Source: an uncultured Selenomonadales bacterium | GTDB lineage: Bacteria > Bacillota > Negativicutes > Selenomonadales > Selenomonadaceae | Length of the DNA stretch: 64,000 nucleotides | NCBI GenBank assembly: GCA_947165295.1 | Contig: CAMUZU010000008.1 | Location: forward strand, 1-64,000 | Reading direction: 5' to 3' | Shown here: one piece after another, positions 1-8,995 of the stretch | How positions within the stretch are numbered: position 1 is the stretch's first letter | How the letters are laid out: the number at the start of each line of letters is the position of its first letter | Position numbers and translations under genes: made by a program | Notes under the pieces: generated by a model | Databases searched by the model: none | The model's input: only the letters and a program-made list of their open reading frames with translations | What the model was told of the DNA's origin: nothing

Positions 1-680
1 ACGACATGAAAGACGTTATCCGCATGATTGTCGACAACGGCGAATTTTACGAAGTTCATCAACATTTCGCGACGAACATAATCACCTGCTTTGCGCGCTT
101 CGGCGGACGCTCTGTCGGCATTATCGCGAATCAACCTGCGGTCATGGCGGGTTGCTTGGATGTCAACGCTTCGGACAAATCTGCGCGGTTCATCAGATTT
201 TGCGACGCGTTCAATCTGCCGCTGGTGAATTTGGTTGACGTGCCCGGCTTCCTGCCCGGCGTCGACCAGGAGTACAACGGCATTATCCGTCACGGCGCGA
301 AAATGCTTTACGCTTACTCCGAAGCGACCGTCCCGAAAGTCACCGTCATCACCCGCAAAGCTTACGGCGGTTCGTATATCGCAATGTGCTGCCGCGAATT
401 GGGCGCCGATCAAGTCATGGCGTGGCCGTCCGCTGAAATTGCGGTTATGGGTCCTGCGGGCGCGGCGAACATCATTTTCCGCAAAGACCCCGACAAAGAC
501 CAGAAGACCGCCGAATACGTCGAAGAATTCGCGACGCCGTACAAGGCTGCCGAACGCGGTTATGCCGACATGGTTATCGAGCCGAAGGAAACTCGTCCGC
601 TGATTATCACGGCACTGAACGCTTTGGCAAGCAAGCGCGAAGTCGGACCCGCCAAAAAGCATGGCAACATTCCGCTTTGA
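1..680 (+). CDS. mmdA: Methylmalonyl-CoA decarboxylase alpha subunit (carboxyltransferase), 5' truncated
   Basis: C-terminal 225 residues of a biotin-dependent carboxyltransferase; the gene enters from the left edge (codons begin at base 3). In the family, the alpha subunit moves the carboxyl group from methylmalonyl-CoA to biotin on the carrier subunit as part of a Na+-translocating decarboxylase. The ClpP/crotonase fold is visible: GGRSVGIIANQP, the DVPGFLPG stretch, KAYGGSYIAM and the acyl-CoA oxyanion region VMGPAGAANIIF, ending in AKKHGNIPL, an ending I associate with MmdA. Followed by a small subunit gene and the biotin carrier gene, which supports decarboxylase over propionyl-CoA carboxylase. 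The 5' half lies outside the window. Confidence 0.9.
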   Translation, partial: DMKDVIRMIVDNGEFYEVHQHFATNIITCFARFGGRSVGIIANQPAVMAGCLDVNASDKSARFIRFCDAFNLPLVNLVDVPGFLPGVDQEYNGIIRHGAKMLYAYSEATVPKVTVITRKAYGGSYIAMCCRELGADQVMAWPSAEIAVMGPAGAANIIFRKDPDKDQKTAEYVEEFATPYKAAERGYADMVIEPKETRPLIITALNALASKREVGPAKKHGNIPL

Positions 681-752
681 TTCAATGCGTAATGCTTAAT
701 GCGCAATGCGTAATGAATCACGCGAAGTCTGCGAATCGAAGGGAGAATTCCG

Positions 753-890
753 ATGGCTGAAAAAATCAAACCCGAAATTATCGCGGCAATCACGGCGGCG
801 GTTCAGGCAATGTGCGGCGGCGGCAAAGTCGTCGCAGTCAAAATCAAACGCAACGACACTTGGGCACTCGCGTCCAAAATCAATCGCTGA
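753..890 (+). CDS. Small decarboxylase subunit, MmdE/OadG C-terminus-like (45 aa)
   Basis: ATG at 753 follows a GGGAGAA ribosome binding site and encodes 45 residues beginning MAEKIKPEIIAAITAAV and ending in TWALASKINR. It has no membrane helix. The pattern (short amphipathic Ala/Ile-rich helix, a Gly patch, then a basic tail with a conserved W) resembles the C-terminal end of OadG/MmdD gamma/delta subunits and the tiny epsilon subunit MmdE of Veillonella methylmalonyl-CoA decarboxylase, which is thought to stabilise the complex. Its position between the carboxyltransferase and biotin-carrier genes supports this. The exact subunit name is an inference. Confidence 0.7.
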   Translation: MAEKIKPEIIAAITAAVQAMCGGGKVVAVKIKRNDTWALASKINR

Positions 891-911
891 CATATCGGAG
901 GTAGTTAATCA

Positions 912-1307
912 ATGGCAACAAAAAAATTCAACGTCACCGTGAACGGCACGACTTACGAAGTCGAAGTTGAAGAAGTCAAAGCGGCGGGCGGCGCGGCTCC
1001 CAAAGCTGCTCCTGCACCGAAAGCGGCACCGGCTGCGGCTCCCGCACCGAAGGCGGCTCCGGCTCCCGTGGCGAAAGCTGCGGCGGGCGCGGGCGAACAC
1101 TCGATTGATGCTCCCATGCCCGGCAAAGTCGTCAAACTCGTCGCCAACGAAGGCGCGGCGGTCAAAGCGGGCGACGTCCTGCTTATCCTCGAAGCGATGA
1201 AGATGCAAAACGAAATCACCGCCGACGCCGACGGCACCGTCAAGAAATTCAACGTCGCGGCAGGTCAGTCCGTCAAAGCGCACGAATCGCTTGTTATCCT
1301 CGGATAA
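912..1307 (+). CDS. mmdC: Biotin carboxyl carrier subunit of methylmalonyl-CoA decarboxylase
   Basis: 131 residues. Residues 1-23 form a short N-terminal beta segment, about 24-60 an Ala/Pro/Lys-rich flexible linker built from repeated PKAAPA units, and about 63-131 a biotinyl domain. The biotinylation motif EAMKM has its lysine at residue 97. The protein carries CO2 on biotin between the alpha subunit and the membrane beta pump. ATG at 912 has GGAGG at 897-901. It is the last gene of this operon and is followed at once by a terminator; the expected membrane subunit gene mmdB is not downstream. Confidence 0.93.
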   Translation: MATKKFNVTVNGTTYEVEVEEVKAAGGAAPKAAPAPKAAPAAAPAPKAAPAPVAKAAAGAGEHSIDAPMPGKVVKLVANEGAAVKAGDVLLILEAMKMQNEITADADGTVKKFNVAAGQSVKAHESLVILG

Positions 1308-1330
1308 AATATTTCCGTCAACAAAAAAGA

Positions 1331-1365
1331 GCGCGTCTCCAAATTCGGAGACGTGCTTTTTGATT
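1331..1365 (+). terminator. Rho-independent terminator after the biotin carrier gene
   Basis: Ten-base-pair stem with arms 1331-1340 and 1347-1356 (one G-T pair), loop AAATTC, then a T-rich tract. It closes the decarboxylase operon and separates it from the convergent flagellin gene. Confidence 0.9.
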
Positions 1366-1376
1366 GTCGAAACGGT

Positions 1377-4182
1377 TCACTGCAACAAACTTAACACGGC
1401 GGAGGAATTCTGATTAGCTTGCGCGAGCATTGCCTGTGCCGCCTGAGCAAGGACGTTGGCTTTCGTGTACGAAGTCATTTCGCGTGCCATGTCTGCGTCG
1501 CGGATTGTCGATTCGGCGGCGGTGACATTTTCGTTGCTTGTGGTGAGGTTGCCTTCGTCGGTCTCCAAACGTTGCAGGTAAGCGCCCAGTCGCGTGGCGT
1601 TGTCAAGTGCGTATTCAAGCGCGCCGTCAAGCACACGAATTGCAATGTTCGCGTCTTTGACGGTGGTGACGGTGATGTCGTCGACGCTTTTGTTTTCGGC
1701 GGCAATCAAAATGGCAATCCACTCCTGCTGTTTGTCGGGGTCGTTGCTCAAAGCTTCGTAATGTGCGCGGTCGCTTTCGTTTAACAGCATGTCGAAGGTC
1801 ATCATATACATTTCGTCTCCGTCGAAGATTTTGCCTGCCGTCAAAGCTTTGGTTTGCATGTTTTTGATGTAGAAAAAATTTCGCTGACCTGCCTGCGTGC
1901 CGTCGTGAATGACAAGCGGCGTTCTCTCCGTCCACGTGCGTGTATTGACTTTGGCCTCAAAAATGCCGCAGGGCGTGTCTTCTTCGACGGTGATTGTTTC
2001 GATTGTCGTGCCGTCTTCCAAAGTTTCAATGTCGTCACTCGGAGCAATGTCGTCGGTCGAATATTTGCCGCCCGTGGCCTCGACAATGCCGCTTGTTATG
2101 AAATCCAGCGGCGGTGAGCAATCTTTCAGGAAGACGAATTCGTTTTCGCTCGTGTCGGGGTACGCGGGATTTTTCGCGATTCGCACGTTGTGATTCGGGT
2201 CGATTGAAACAACGGCAAGTTCTTTGGTGCCGTCGGTGTGGTCAACGTAAACGTCTTTGGATGTGCTACGTCCCGAAGCGTTGGCAATGCCCTCGAAAAT
2301 CGCACGGGCAACGGCGTTGCTGTCGGCCGCGTCAATGCCGTTCAAGCCAATTACGTAATCTTTCCTGTACGGATTGTCGTCCGGGTAAGTTTTAAGCGTG
2401 GCGGAGCCGAAACTCATATCCGCATCGAAACTTATGTTGATGAATTGCGGACAGCCACCGCAAAGAATGCTGAAACCTTGGTTGTCGAAGTAAGCGGGAA
2501 TGTCGGCGGGGTCGGTCGGCATTGGCGAGTCGGAGTTGCTCACGTCATGCGAGCCGTTGAAGTTAATTTCAACGCCCGTTTCGTTGTAGGTGTCGGCGGT
2601 GAGTTTGGAAATTTCTTGCCCTTGTCCCCGTTTGACGAGGTAGCGCAAGAAAATGTATCCGCCCGCGTAAGGAACTTCGCCGCTGCCGATGTTGTTCGTA
2701 AACAGGTCGTTGAACTTCTGTTTGACTTCGCTTATCGGTCGTTCGCCGTCGACAAGCGGGTTGCCGTTTTCGTCGGTCGTGTCGATGTTGCCGTAATAGT
2801 TTATGTTGACAATCAGCGACAAACCGTCAACGGCATGAGTCACGGAATTTGTGTGAACGCCTTGCGCCGCCAATCTGCCGTTGGTCGTGTTGTACTCGAA
2901 GACGACGTACATGTCTTTGAAATTTTCGGAGGTGCCGTCTTCGGTGAAGCTCAAGCCGAAAGACTCTTCGATTAAGTCGGCACAAGTCTGCGTCCAGTCG
3001 GAATTCAATCCGCGCAGGATAAATTTTTCTTCGTCGCTCAAGCCGCCCAGTGTGCCGTTGATTACGCCGTCGGTCGGCCAATGAATCGTCACGCCCGCAA
3101 TTTTTGTTGTGTCGCCGGGAGTCGGGTCGCCCCAGGTTGAAACGGCGTGGCTTTCGGGCACAATTGATTCGGCAGTCTTGGTGGAGCCGCCGCCCGCGTC
3201 GGAGCCGGTTATTGCGCCCGTGTCCGCGTTGGTCAAGTTAATGTCGCAGTACGTTTCGAGGAAGTCCGCATACGACGACGAATTTGCAAGGTCGCTCATG
3301 AACTGTTGAACAAGTTCAGCTTTGGAAGAGAAACTCGCCGAAGACGACTCGCTTACTGCTTCGTCAAGCGCGGCGACGCCCGCAAGTTTTGTGCCGTTAA
3401 GCGACGACATGAAATCTTTGATGACTTGTTGCGGCGTGGAGCTTGTACCGGAAGTTTCCACGGCGAAATTCTTTTCTTTGTAAGCTTTCGACCAGTTCCA
3501 CGTTGAATTTGTTACGACATAGCCCTCATCGCAATCCAAAGGCGGCATTGTCCTGGAGCGCAAAATGGTATCGTCCGCAATGCTTTCGTCGGCCGCCGAA
3601 AAGTTCGCCGTCATGTCCTGAACGTTGTTGACGCCGATAATCACACGGGAGCCGTCGGCGTTGACGGTTTTGGTGTACGTTTTGCCGGGCACCATTGTTA
3701 TCGTGTGCGGCTCAATCCAGCCGACTTGTTCGGTTTCGGTGATTGTCTTGACGTCATACGTGCCGTCAATCAAACGCTTGCCGTTGTAATTCGTGCCGAT
3801 TGCCACGTCGTTAATCGTCAACATGCGCTGCTTGAGTTCCTTTTGAATCGTGCGGCGGTCTTCGTCGCTGTTGGAGTCGTTTGCCGCGTCAATGGCAAGT
3901 TTCTTCATTTCGCGCAGGATGTCGACGATGTTGCCCACGCCGCCCGAAGCAATTTCAAGCATGGACGGAGCCGTTTTTGACGTTCTGCACGTCCTGTGCG
4001 AGCGCACGAATCTGCACGCGCATCCGTTCGCTGATTGCAAGCCCCGAAGCGTCGTCGGCCGCAGAATTGATTTTCTGTCCGCTTGCGACGCGAGTCAAAG
4101 CCTTGCCGAGTTCGGTGATGTTGATGTTGAGCTGACCGAGCGAACGTATTGCCGCCAAGTTGTTGCGAACCTTAATCGCCAC
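1377..4182 (-). pseudogene. Large flagellin, interrupted by a one-base frameshift
   Basis: Reading from GTG at 4182, residues 1-73 are a typical flagellin D0/D1 N-terminus (MAIKVRNNLAAIRSLGQ, then NSAADDASGLAISERM). The frame then runs into a stop, while the expected continuation (SMLEIASGGVGNIVDILREM) lies in the next frame and continues open to 1377, ending with the standard flagellin tail (DADMAREMTSYTKAN, then NSSAVLSLLQ). The whole span is 2806 nt, i.e. 935 codons plus one base. The shift sits at a run of five A (plus strand T at 3974-3978); four A would restore Q-N-V-K-T-A-P-S-M-L. The restored protein is about 934 residues with a very large central variable domain. It may be a true lesion, a slippage/phase-variable site or an assembly error. 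Confidence 0.85.
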
Positions 4183-4216
4183 TTGAGGTCACGTCCTTTG
4201 TGATAACCGTCGAGCT

Positions 4217-4336
4217 TTACATTTTCGCGGAAGTTTTGTTGCGCTGAAATGCCGCCGAACCGAAACGGTCGTTCGCAATGTTGAGCTGACCGAGCGAACG
4301 CATTGCCGCCAAGTTGTTGCGAACCTTAATCGCCAC
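4217..4336 (-). CDS. 39-codon fusion ORF: flagellin head joined to flagellin-like tail (duplication remnant)
   Basis: GTG at 4336 has the same leader (AAAGGACGTGACCTCAA) as the flagellin start at 4182. Its first 20 codons read MAIKVRNNLAAMRSLGQLNI, one residue different from the downstream flagellin. It then joins in frame to NDRFGSAAFQRNKTSAKM, which matches the last residues of the upstream flagellin-like protein (DRFGSPTSQRNKTSVKR). The arrangement is what a tandem duplication of a tail-intergenic-head unit would give, with a period of 154 bp. It could be translated, but I infer it is a by-product, not a functional gene. Confidence 0.6.
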   Translation of the reverse strand: MAIKVRNNLAAMRSLGQLNIANDRFGSAAFQRNKTSAKM

Positions 4337-4370
4337 TTGAGGTCACGTCCTTTGAGAAAACAGTCGAGCA

Positions 4371-7300
4371 TTATCTTTTGACGGAAGTTTTATTGCGTTG
4401 AGATGTCGGCGAACCGAAACGGTCGTAAGTCGTCTTCTTTTTGTCGGCGGACTTCTTGTCGGTTGAAGTTTTATCGGCGGCGAAAGTTTTCTTGTCGGAC
4501 TTCTTGTCGGCGGTTGAAGTTTTCTTTTCGCGCTGAGATGTCGGCGTGCCGAGCCAGCCGTAAGCATTTTTCGACTTGTCGGCGGATTTTTTGTCGGCGG
4601 ATTTTTTATCATCGTCGGTGTCGGCGGGCTTTGAACGGTCAAGCAATTCGATAACCTTGGCGACGTTCTGGTTTGCCTGTGCGAGCATGGTGTACGACGC
4701 TTTGGCGAGCATGTTGGACTTTGTGAAGTTGACGTAAGCTTTGGCAATGTCGGTGTCGCGGATTTTCGATTCGGCGGCGGTTTCGTTTTCGTAGTTGCTG
4801 AAGATCTGCGCTTCGGTGTAACGCAACATTGCGTTCTGCGCGCTGACGGTAGTCAAGGCGTTGTAAAGATATTCGAGGCCTTTGTTGAGCGCGGCATTGC
4901 TTGAAATTGTCTTGCCCAAAAGGTAATCGCGTCCGCTCTGCGTGGTGATGTTGAACTTCGAGTAATCCGGCCAATCGGGGTCAAGCGCGAAGATGTGATT
5001 CATTGTCGTCTGCGGAATGTGCAACAGAATATTCTGCGCGGAATAATCGGTGTGTTGAATTGCAAGTTGTCGCTGATTGGCGGGCACCTGAACCGTCGTC
5101 TTCTGCACGTCGTCAAGCACGCCGTCGCCGATTTTCGCGCCCATTTCGCGCACTTCGGGATAATACTGCCGCAAGCTTGGATCGAGGACGTCTTCCTTGC
5201 GTTCGTCGTAAACGGTAATCGTGCCTTTTTCGTGGCTGACCGCAAGATAAAGATTGTGGTCGTCGGCCTCAAGATGCGGATTCGCCTGGTGATAAATCGT
5301 GTCGACAAGCTTTGAAACAATGTCGTCGAAGCTGAGCCCTGCAAGCGCGTCGGAATTCAAACTTGACACGTCGATTGGTATCGTTTCCAAATGCGCGCCT
5401 GAAATGCCCGCGGGTCGGTCGCTTTCGTCTTCGCCGCTTGTGAACACGAAGTTGAACCAGTGTTCGGTATCGGTCGCGCAGTAAAAGCGAAAACCTTTGC
5501 CGTCCATGTAACGCGGAAGATTTTTCAGCGCAGTTTGACCGTTGTCCGTCAACCACTTGCGAAAGTCGAGCGTGTAGTGGCTCAGCTGGTCGGCGGTTGT
5601 GTTTAAGCTGTCCTCGTTGCCGTAAACGCCTTTTGACGTGGCGGTTGTGCGCAGGATTTTCTGTCCGTCGTCGGTGGTGACTTTCGTGAAACGTGAATTC
5701 TTCGCGGTCATCATGTCGATAAAAGCGTCGGCGATTGTCTTGCCGCCCTGAACCGCCGTACGCAAGCCGTTTAAGTCAATCGGTTGCGAATTGTTGAGAC
5801 GCTGAAGAGCTTCCAACGCAAGCGGCTCCTTCGTGTCGAGGAATTCGTAAGCAATCGATTGTTCGTTCGAGTAAGCTTGCGGCTTGTAATTTACGTGGAG
5901 CGAACCGACAATCAATTCTTCGATAAAGCTTTCAAGTTGATTCGGGTCGGTCGTGTCGTAAGCGGTCAAGTCCATGTCGTAAGTTGCGCGTTGTCCGTCG
6001 ACGCCGTCAACCGTTCGTACGGTCGGAGCGTTCATAGCATTGAGCCCGTGGCCGGTGAGTCTGGAAGGCACCGCCGTAACTTCGTTATAGCCTCTGTCGC
6101 CGATTGCGAAGCCGTTGTAAGCCGCACCTGCGCCCTGCGCGGTTACGGTGACTTGTCCGTTGTTGAAGTCCATGTAAAAGCTGCCCGTGGTTATCCTGCC
6201 GCTGTAGCCGAGTCCGACGAGGGTGACGCCCGTGCCCGCCTTCGTGCCCGCGTAATTCGGGTCGCTTGGGTCGGTGATGAACTTAAAGTATCTGCCGTTG
6301 AAGGTAATGCCCGAACCTGCCGCCGCGCCCGAAATGTTGAACGACATTGTCGCGGTGGTCGCGGGTTGGTCGAGAACAGGCTCGTCCCACGCGGGGTGAA
6401 ACCTGTCCTTGTCGTCTTTATACGCTTCGTGGTGAATGATTTTATAAGTCGCATTGGCACCGCCCGAAGTTTTCATGCCGTTCAAGCCCAAACCGGTCGC
6501 CGTTGCCGCTTCACGTCCCGCGACGCCGCCAGAATATGAGTCGCCCGTCGAATAGTTGCCGAATAAAACGCCGTTCGATTCGGTCTGCGTGTTCGTCGAG
6601 GTGAAGACAATCTTATCGCCGTTGACTGTGGCGTTGAGGTAACTGCCGTATTTGCTGTTGAGCGTCGAGGCGATTGCGTTCAACGCGCCGCTCTTGTCCA
6701 GGCCGGTAATGTTGATGACGTTGCCGCTGTTGACGCCGTTTGTGTTGTACGGGCGGCTTGAGTCGACGACGGCAAAGTTCGTGTAATTGTTCTGCAAATT
6801 GCCGCGTGCGTTGACGGCGCGAATTTGAAACGCCTTGCCGACAAGGTCGCTGACGCTTTTGTTGCTGAAGTCCATTTCGTACTGCGCCGCAGTGCCGTCC
6901 GTGCCGCCCGACAAGTTGACTTTGCTGTTGCCGTTCAAAAGCGACGTGCTGGGCGTGTCGACGGATTGATAACGGCTGAACGCGTCGAAAGGTCCTTCAA
7001 TGCCGTCGAGCTGAAAATACACGTCGTCGACGATGTACAAGTCCGAGTCTTCCAAAACTTGCGGCGTCAACAACAGTTGCCAACCGACGGTCGTTTCGCG
7101 AATGGGCACGTTGCCCGTCAACAGGTTAATGCCGTTGTGTTCAATCTCATAAGCGATATCGTCGATTTTGCGGAAGCCTTTTTCAATTTCGCTTTGAATC
7201 CACTTGCGGTCGTCGTCGGTGGCGGTTGCATCGGCTGCCTGCAATGCCCGCGCCTTAATCGTGCTCAGAATGTCGAGCTGTTCTTGGATGCCTCCCTGCG

Positions 7301-7532
7301 CCATAGTGAGCATAATCATGCCGGCTTTGGCGTTCTGTTGGTTTTGTTCAAGGGCGCGGATTTTCGTGCGCATTTTTTCGGACGCGGCGTATTTCGACGG
7401 ATCGTCGGAAGAATAATTTATCTCTTGCCCCGTGACGACTTTCTCGAATTCGCGCACCGTGTCTTTGATGTTGCGGTTCAACTCGCCGATTGAAATCCAC
7501 GCGTCTTGATTGTTGTTAATCACCATGGCCAC
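4371..7532 (-). CDS. Flagellin-like protein, 1053 aa, with Lys/Asp-rich C-terminal extension
   Basis: GTG at 7532 with an AAAGGAG site just upstream. Residues 1 to about 150 are a diverged flagellin D0/D1 region (INYSSDDPSKYAASEKMRTK, GIQEQLDILSTIKARALQAA). A very long central domain follows, then C-terminal D1/D0 helices (AAESKIRDTDIAKAYVNFTK, MLAQANQNVAKVIELLD). Flagellins normally stop there, but this one continues 88 residues with repeated DKKSADKK units and two copies of a YxxxGxPTSQR motif. The N-terminus lacks the usual MAxxINxN-style opening, so it may be a minor filament or hook-associated variant. It lies immediately upstream of the second flagellin and is probably co-regulated. Confidence 0.85.
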   Translation of the reverse strand: MAMVINNNQDAWISIGELNRNIKDTVREFEKVVTGQEINYSSDDPSKYAASEKMRTKIRALEQNQQNAKAGMIMLTMAQGGIQEQLDILSTIKARALQAADATATDDDRKWIQSEIEKGFRKIDDIAYEIEHNGINLLTGNVPIRETTVGWQLLLTPQVLEDSDLYIVDDVYFQLDGIEGPFDAFSRYQSVDTPSTSLLNGNSKVNLSGGTDGTAAQYEMDFSNKSVSDLVGKAFQIRAVNARGNLQNNYTNFAVVDSSRPYNTNGVNSGNVINITGLDKSGALNAIASTLNSKYGSYLNATVNGDKIVFTSTNTQTESNGVLFGNYSTGDSYSGGVAGREAATATGLGLNGMKTSGGANATYKIIHHEAYKDDKDRFHPAWDEPVLDQPATTATMSFNISGAAAGSGITFNGRYFKFITDPSDPNYAGTKAGTGVTLVGLGYSGRITTGSFYMDFNNGQVTVTAQGAGAAYNGFAIGDRGYNEVTAVPSRLTGHGLNAMNAPTVRTVDGVDGQRATYDMDLTAYDTTDPNQLESFIEELIVGSLHVNYKPQAYSNEQSIAYEFLDTKEPLALEALQRLNNSQPIDLNGLRTAVQGGKTIADAFIDMMTAKNSRFTKVTTDDGQKILRTTATSKGVYGNEDSLNTTADQLSHYTLDFRKWLTDNGQTALKNLPRYMDGKGFRFYCATDTEHWFNFVFTSGEDESDRPAGISGAHLETIPIDVSSLNSDALAGLSFDDIVSKLVDTIYHQANPHLEADDHNLYLAVSHEKGTITVYDERKEDVLDPSLRQYYPEVREMGAKIGDGVLDDVQKTTVQVPANQRQLAIQHTDYSAQNILLHIPQTTMNHIFALDPDWPDYSKFNITTQSGRDYLLGKTISSNAALNKGLEYLYNALTTVSAQNAMLRYTEAQIFSNYENETAAESKIRDTDIAKAYVNFTKSNMLAKASYTMLAQANQNVAKVIELLDRSKPADTDDDKKSADKKSADKSKNAYGWLGTPTSQREKKTSTADKKSDKKTFAADKTSTDKKSADKKKTTYDRFGSPTSQRNKTSVKR

Positions 7533-7626
7533 GGTTTGTCACTCCTTTGACGAAATATTTCTGCCAATTATATCGAAGAAAATATTTCGCGTCGACAAGA
7601 ATTTTCCCGTGCGGCGACGAAAAATT

Positions 7627-7655
7627 TTGCACGCGCCTTGCCAATTCGTTATAAT
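7627..7655 (+). promoter_or_regulatory. Sigma-70 type promoter for the acetyltransferase gene
   Basis: TTGCAC at 7627-7632 and a consensus TATAAT at 7650-7655 with a 17-bp spacer, 27 bp before the chosen TTG start. Because the -10 lies inside the longest open frame (which could begin at 7638), it argues for the downstream start at 7683. Confidence 0.75.
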
Positions 7656-7682
7656 GACGAAAACTTTTTGGAGGCGGTCACG

Positions 7683-8261
7683 TTGACTGAAAAAGATAAG
7701 ATGTTTGCGGGTCAGTGGTACGACGCGAACTTCGACGCGGACTTAATCGAACAGCGCACTCTCGTGAAAGATTTGTGTTTGGAACTCAACGCGACGAAGC
7801 TTGCGGACTTGTCTCGCCGCCGTGAGCTGTTGCAGAAGATTTTGCCGCACGTCGACGTTCAAGCCGTGGAAATTCTGTCGCCGTTCATGGTCGATTACGG
7901 TTACAACGTTTACCTCGGCGCGGGAACTTTTCTGAATCACAACTGTTACTTGATGGACTGCGCGACGATTCGTTTCGGCAAGAAAGTTTTCGTCGGCCCC
8001 AACTGCGGCTTTTACACGGCGATTCACCCGCTCGACAAAGTTCAACGCGCCAAAGGCCTCGAACGTGCGGAGCCGATTGAAATTGGCGACGACGTGTGGC
8101 TCGGCGGCGACGTGACGGTTTTGCCCGGCGTGAAAATCGGCTCAGGCTCGGTTATCGGTGCTAAGTCACTTGTCACCAAAGATATTCCCGACAACGTTCT
8201 TGCGTTCGGCAACCCGTGCCGCGTCGTCAAGCAAATCGGTTTGGAGACGTTACTCGTATGA
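7683..8261 (+). CDS. Sugar O-acetyltransferase, LacA/Maa/NodL family
   Basis: 192 residues. The N-terminus (TEKDKMFAGQWYDAN) is the typical Mac domain of maltose/galactoside acetyltransferases, followed by a left-handed beta-helix of hexapeptide repeats (FVGPNCGFYTAIHP with the catalytic-type histidine, then IGDDVWLGGDVTVLPGVKIG and GSVIGAKSLVTKDI). It should transfer acetyl from acetyl-CoA to a sugar hydroxyl in the cytoplasm. TTG at 7683 is chosen because GGAGG lies 8 nt upstream and the family N-terminus starts here. Stands alone behind its own promoter. Confidence 0.88.
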   Translation: MTEKDKMFAGQWYDANFDADLIEQRTLVKDLCLELNATKLADLSRRRELLQKILPHVDVQAVEILSPFMVDYGYNVYLGAGTFLNHNCYLMDCATIRFGKKVFVGPNCGFYTAIHPLDKVQRAKGLERAEPIEIGDDVWLGGDVTVLPGVKIGSGSVIGAKSLVTKDIPDNVLAFGNPCRVVKQIGLETLLV

Positions 8262-8273
8262 ACGCAACGTTGA

Positions 8274-8381
8274 CCGGCCGTCATGGATGACGGCCGTAAC
8301 CGCCCGCGTTGAAACCCGGAAGGTTTCACTGCGGGCGCGGTTTTCTTTGGTTACTTTCTTTGTCCGCACAAAGAAAGTAAC
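8274..8381 (+). repeat. Three-hairpin intergenic repeat, copy 1
   Basis: Hairpin A GGCCGTCAT/ATGACGGCC, hairpin B CCCGC..GAAACC-CGGAA-GGTTTC..GCGGG, hairpin C ACTTTCTTT/AAAGAAAGT. First of seven copies in the window, here between the acetyltransferase and chromate transporter genes. Not protein coding. Confidence 0.9.
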
Positions 8382-8416
8382 ATGTTACAAACGACTTCAA
8401 TTGAAAGGACTTCACC

Positions 8417-8983
8417 TTGACGAACATCAAAACCGACAGAAATTTTTACTGGACGCTGTTCAAGTCGACGTTTATCGTAAGCATGTTCACCGTCGGCGGC
8501 GGCTACGTGATAATTCCGCTGCTCAAAGCAAAATACGTCGACGAGTACCACTGGATAACCGACGAAGAAACTTTGAACATGGTTGCAATCGCGCAGTCGA
8601 CGCCGGGCATCATGGCTGTCAACACGGCAATCATGCTCGGCTACCGAATGGCGGGCGTCGCGGGCGCGTTGACGGGCATGTTCGCAACCGTCCTGCCGCC
8701 GCTTATCATCATCACAATCGTGGCGACGTTTTACGACCTTGTCGCGTCGAATGAATACGTTCAGCTCGTCTTGAAGGGCATGCAATGCGGCGCGACGGCT
8801 CTGCTTTTGAACGTGGCGATTGACCTGCTCAAAAAACAGTTCGCAAAGAAACTGCTGCTGCCGATTGTCATCATAATTGCAACGTTCGTCGCAAACCTGT
8901 TCTTCGACGTCAACATCATGCTTTTGGTTGCGATTGACGGGATAATCGGCTTCTTCCTCATGCACGACAAAAAGTACGAGTGA
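8417..8983 (+). CDS. chrA: Chromate transporter half-protein (CHR domain), subunit 1
   Basis: 188 residues, a single CHR domain with five or so membrane segments. It shows the CHR-type GGGYVIIPLL motif and the AQSTPGIMAVNTA motif. Short CHR proteins usually occur as adjacent pairs that work together; this one is followed directly by its partner. Start TTG at 8417 with AAAGGA upstream. The family exports chromate or related oxyanions, but the natural substrate of Firmicutes short-chain pairs is uncertain. Confidence 0.85.
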   Translation: MTNIKTDRNFYWTLFKSTFIVSMFTVGGGYVIIPLLKAKYVDEYHWITDEETLNMVAIAQSTPGIMAVNTAIMLGYRMAGVAGALTGMFATVLPPLIIITIVATFYDLVASNEYVQLVLKGMQCGATALLLNVAIDLLKKQFAKKLLLPIVIIIATFVANLFFDVNIMLLVAIDGIIGFFLMHDKKYE

Positions 8984-8995
8984 GGAGGCGTGCGA

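Noticed and set aside
4189-4371. 60-codon minus-strand frame over the flagellin duplication
   Set aside because: It is out of frame with the flagellin-like codons; the GTG frame at 4336 explains the segment better.
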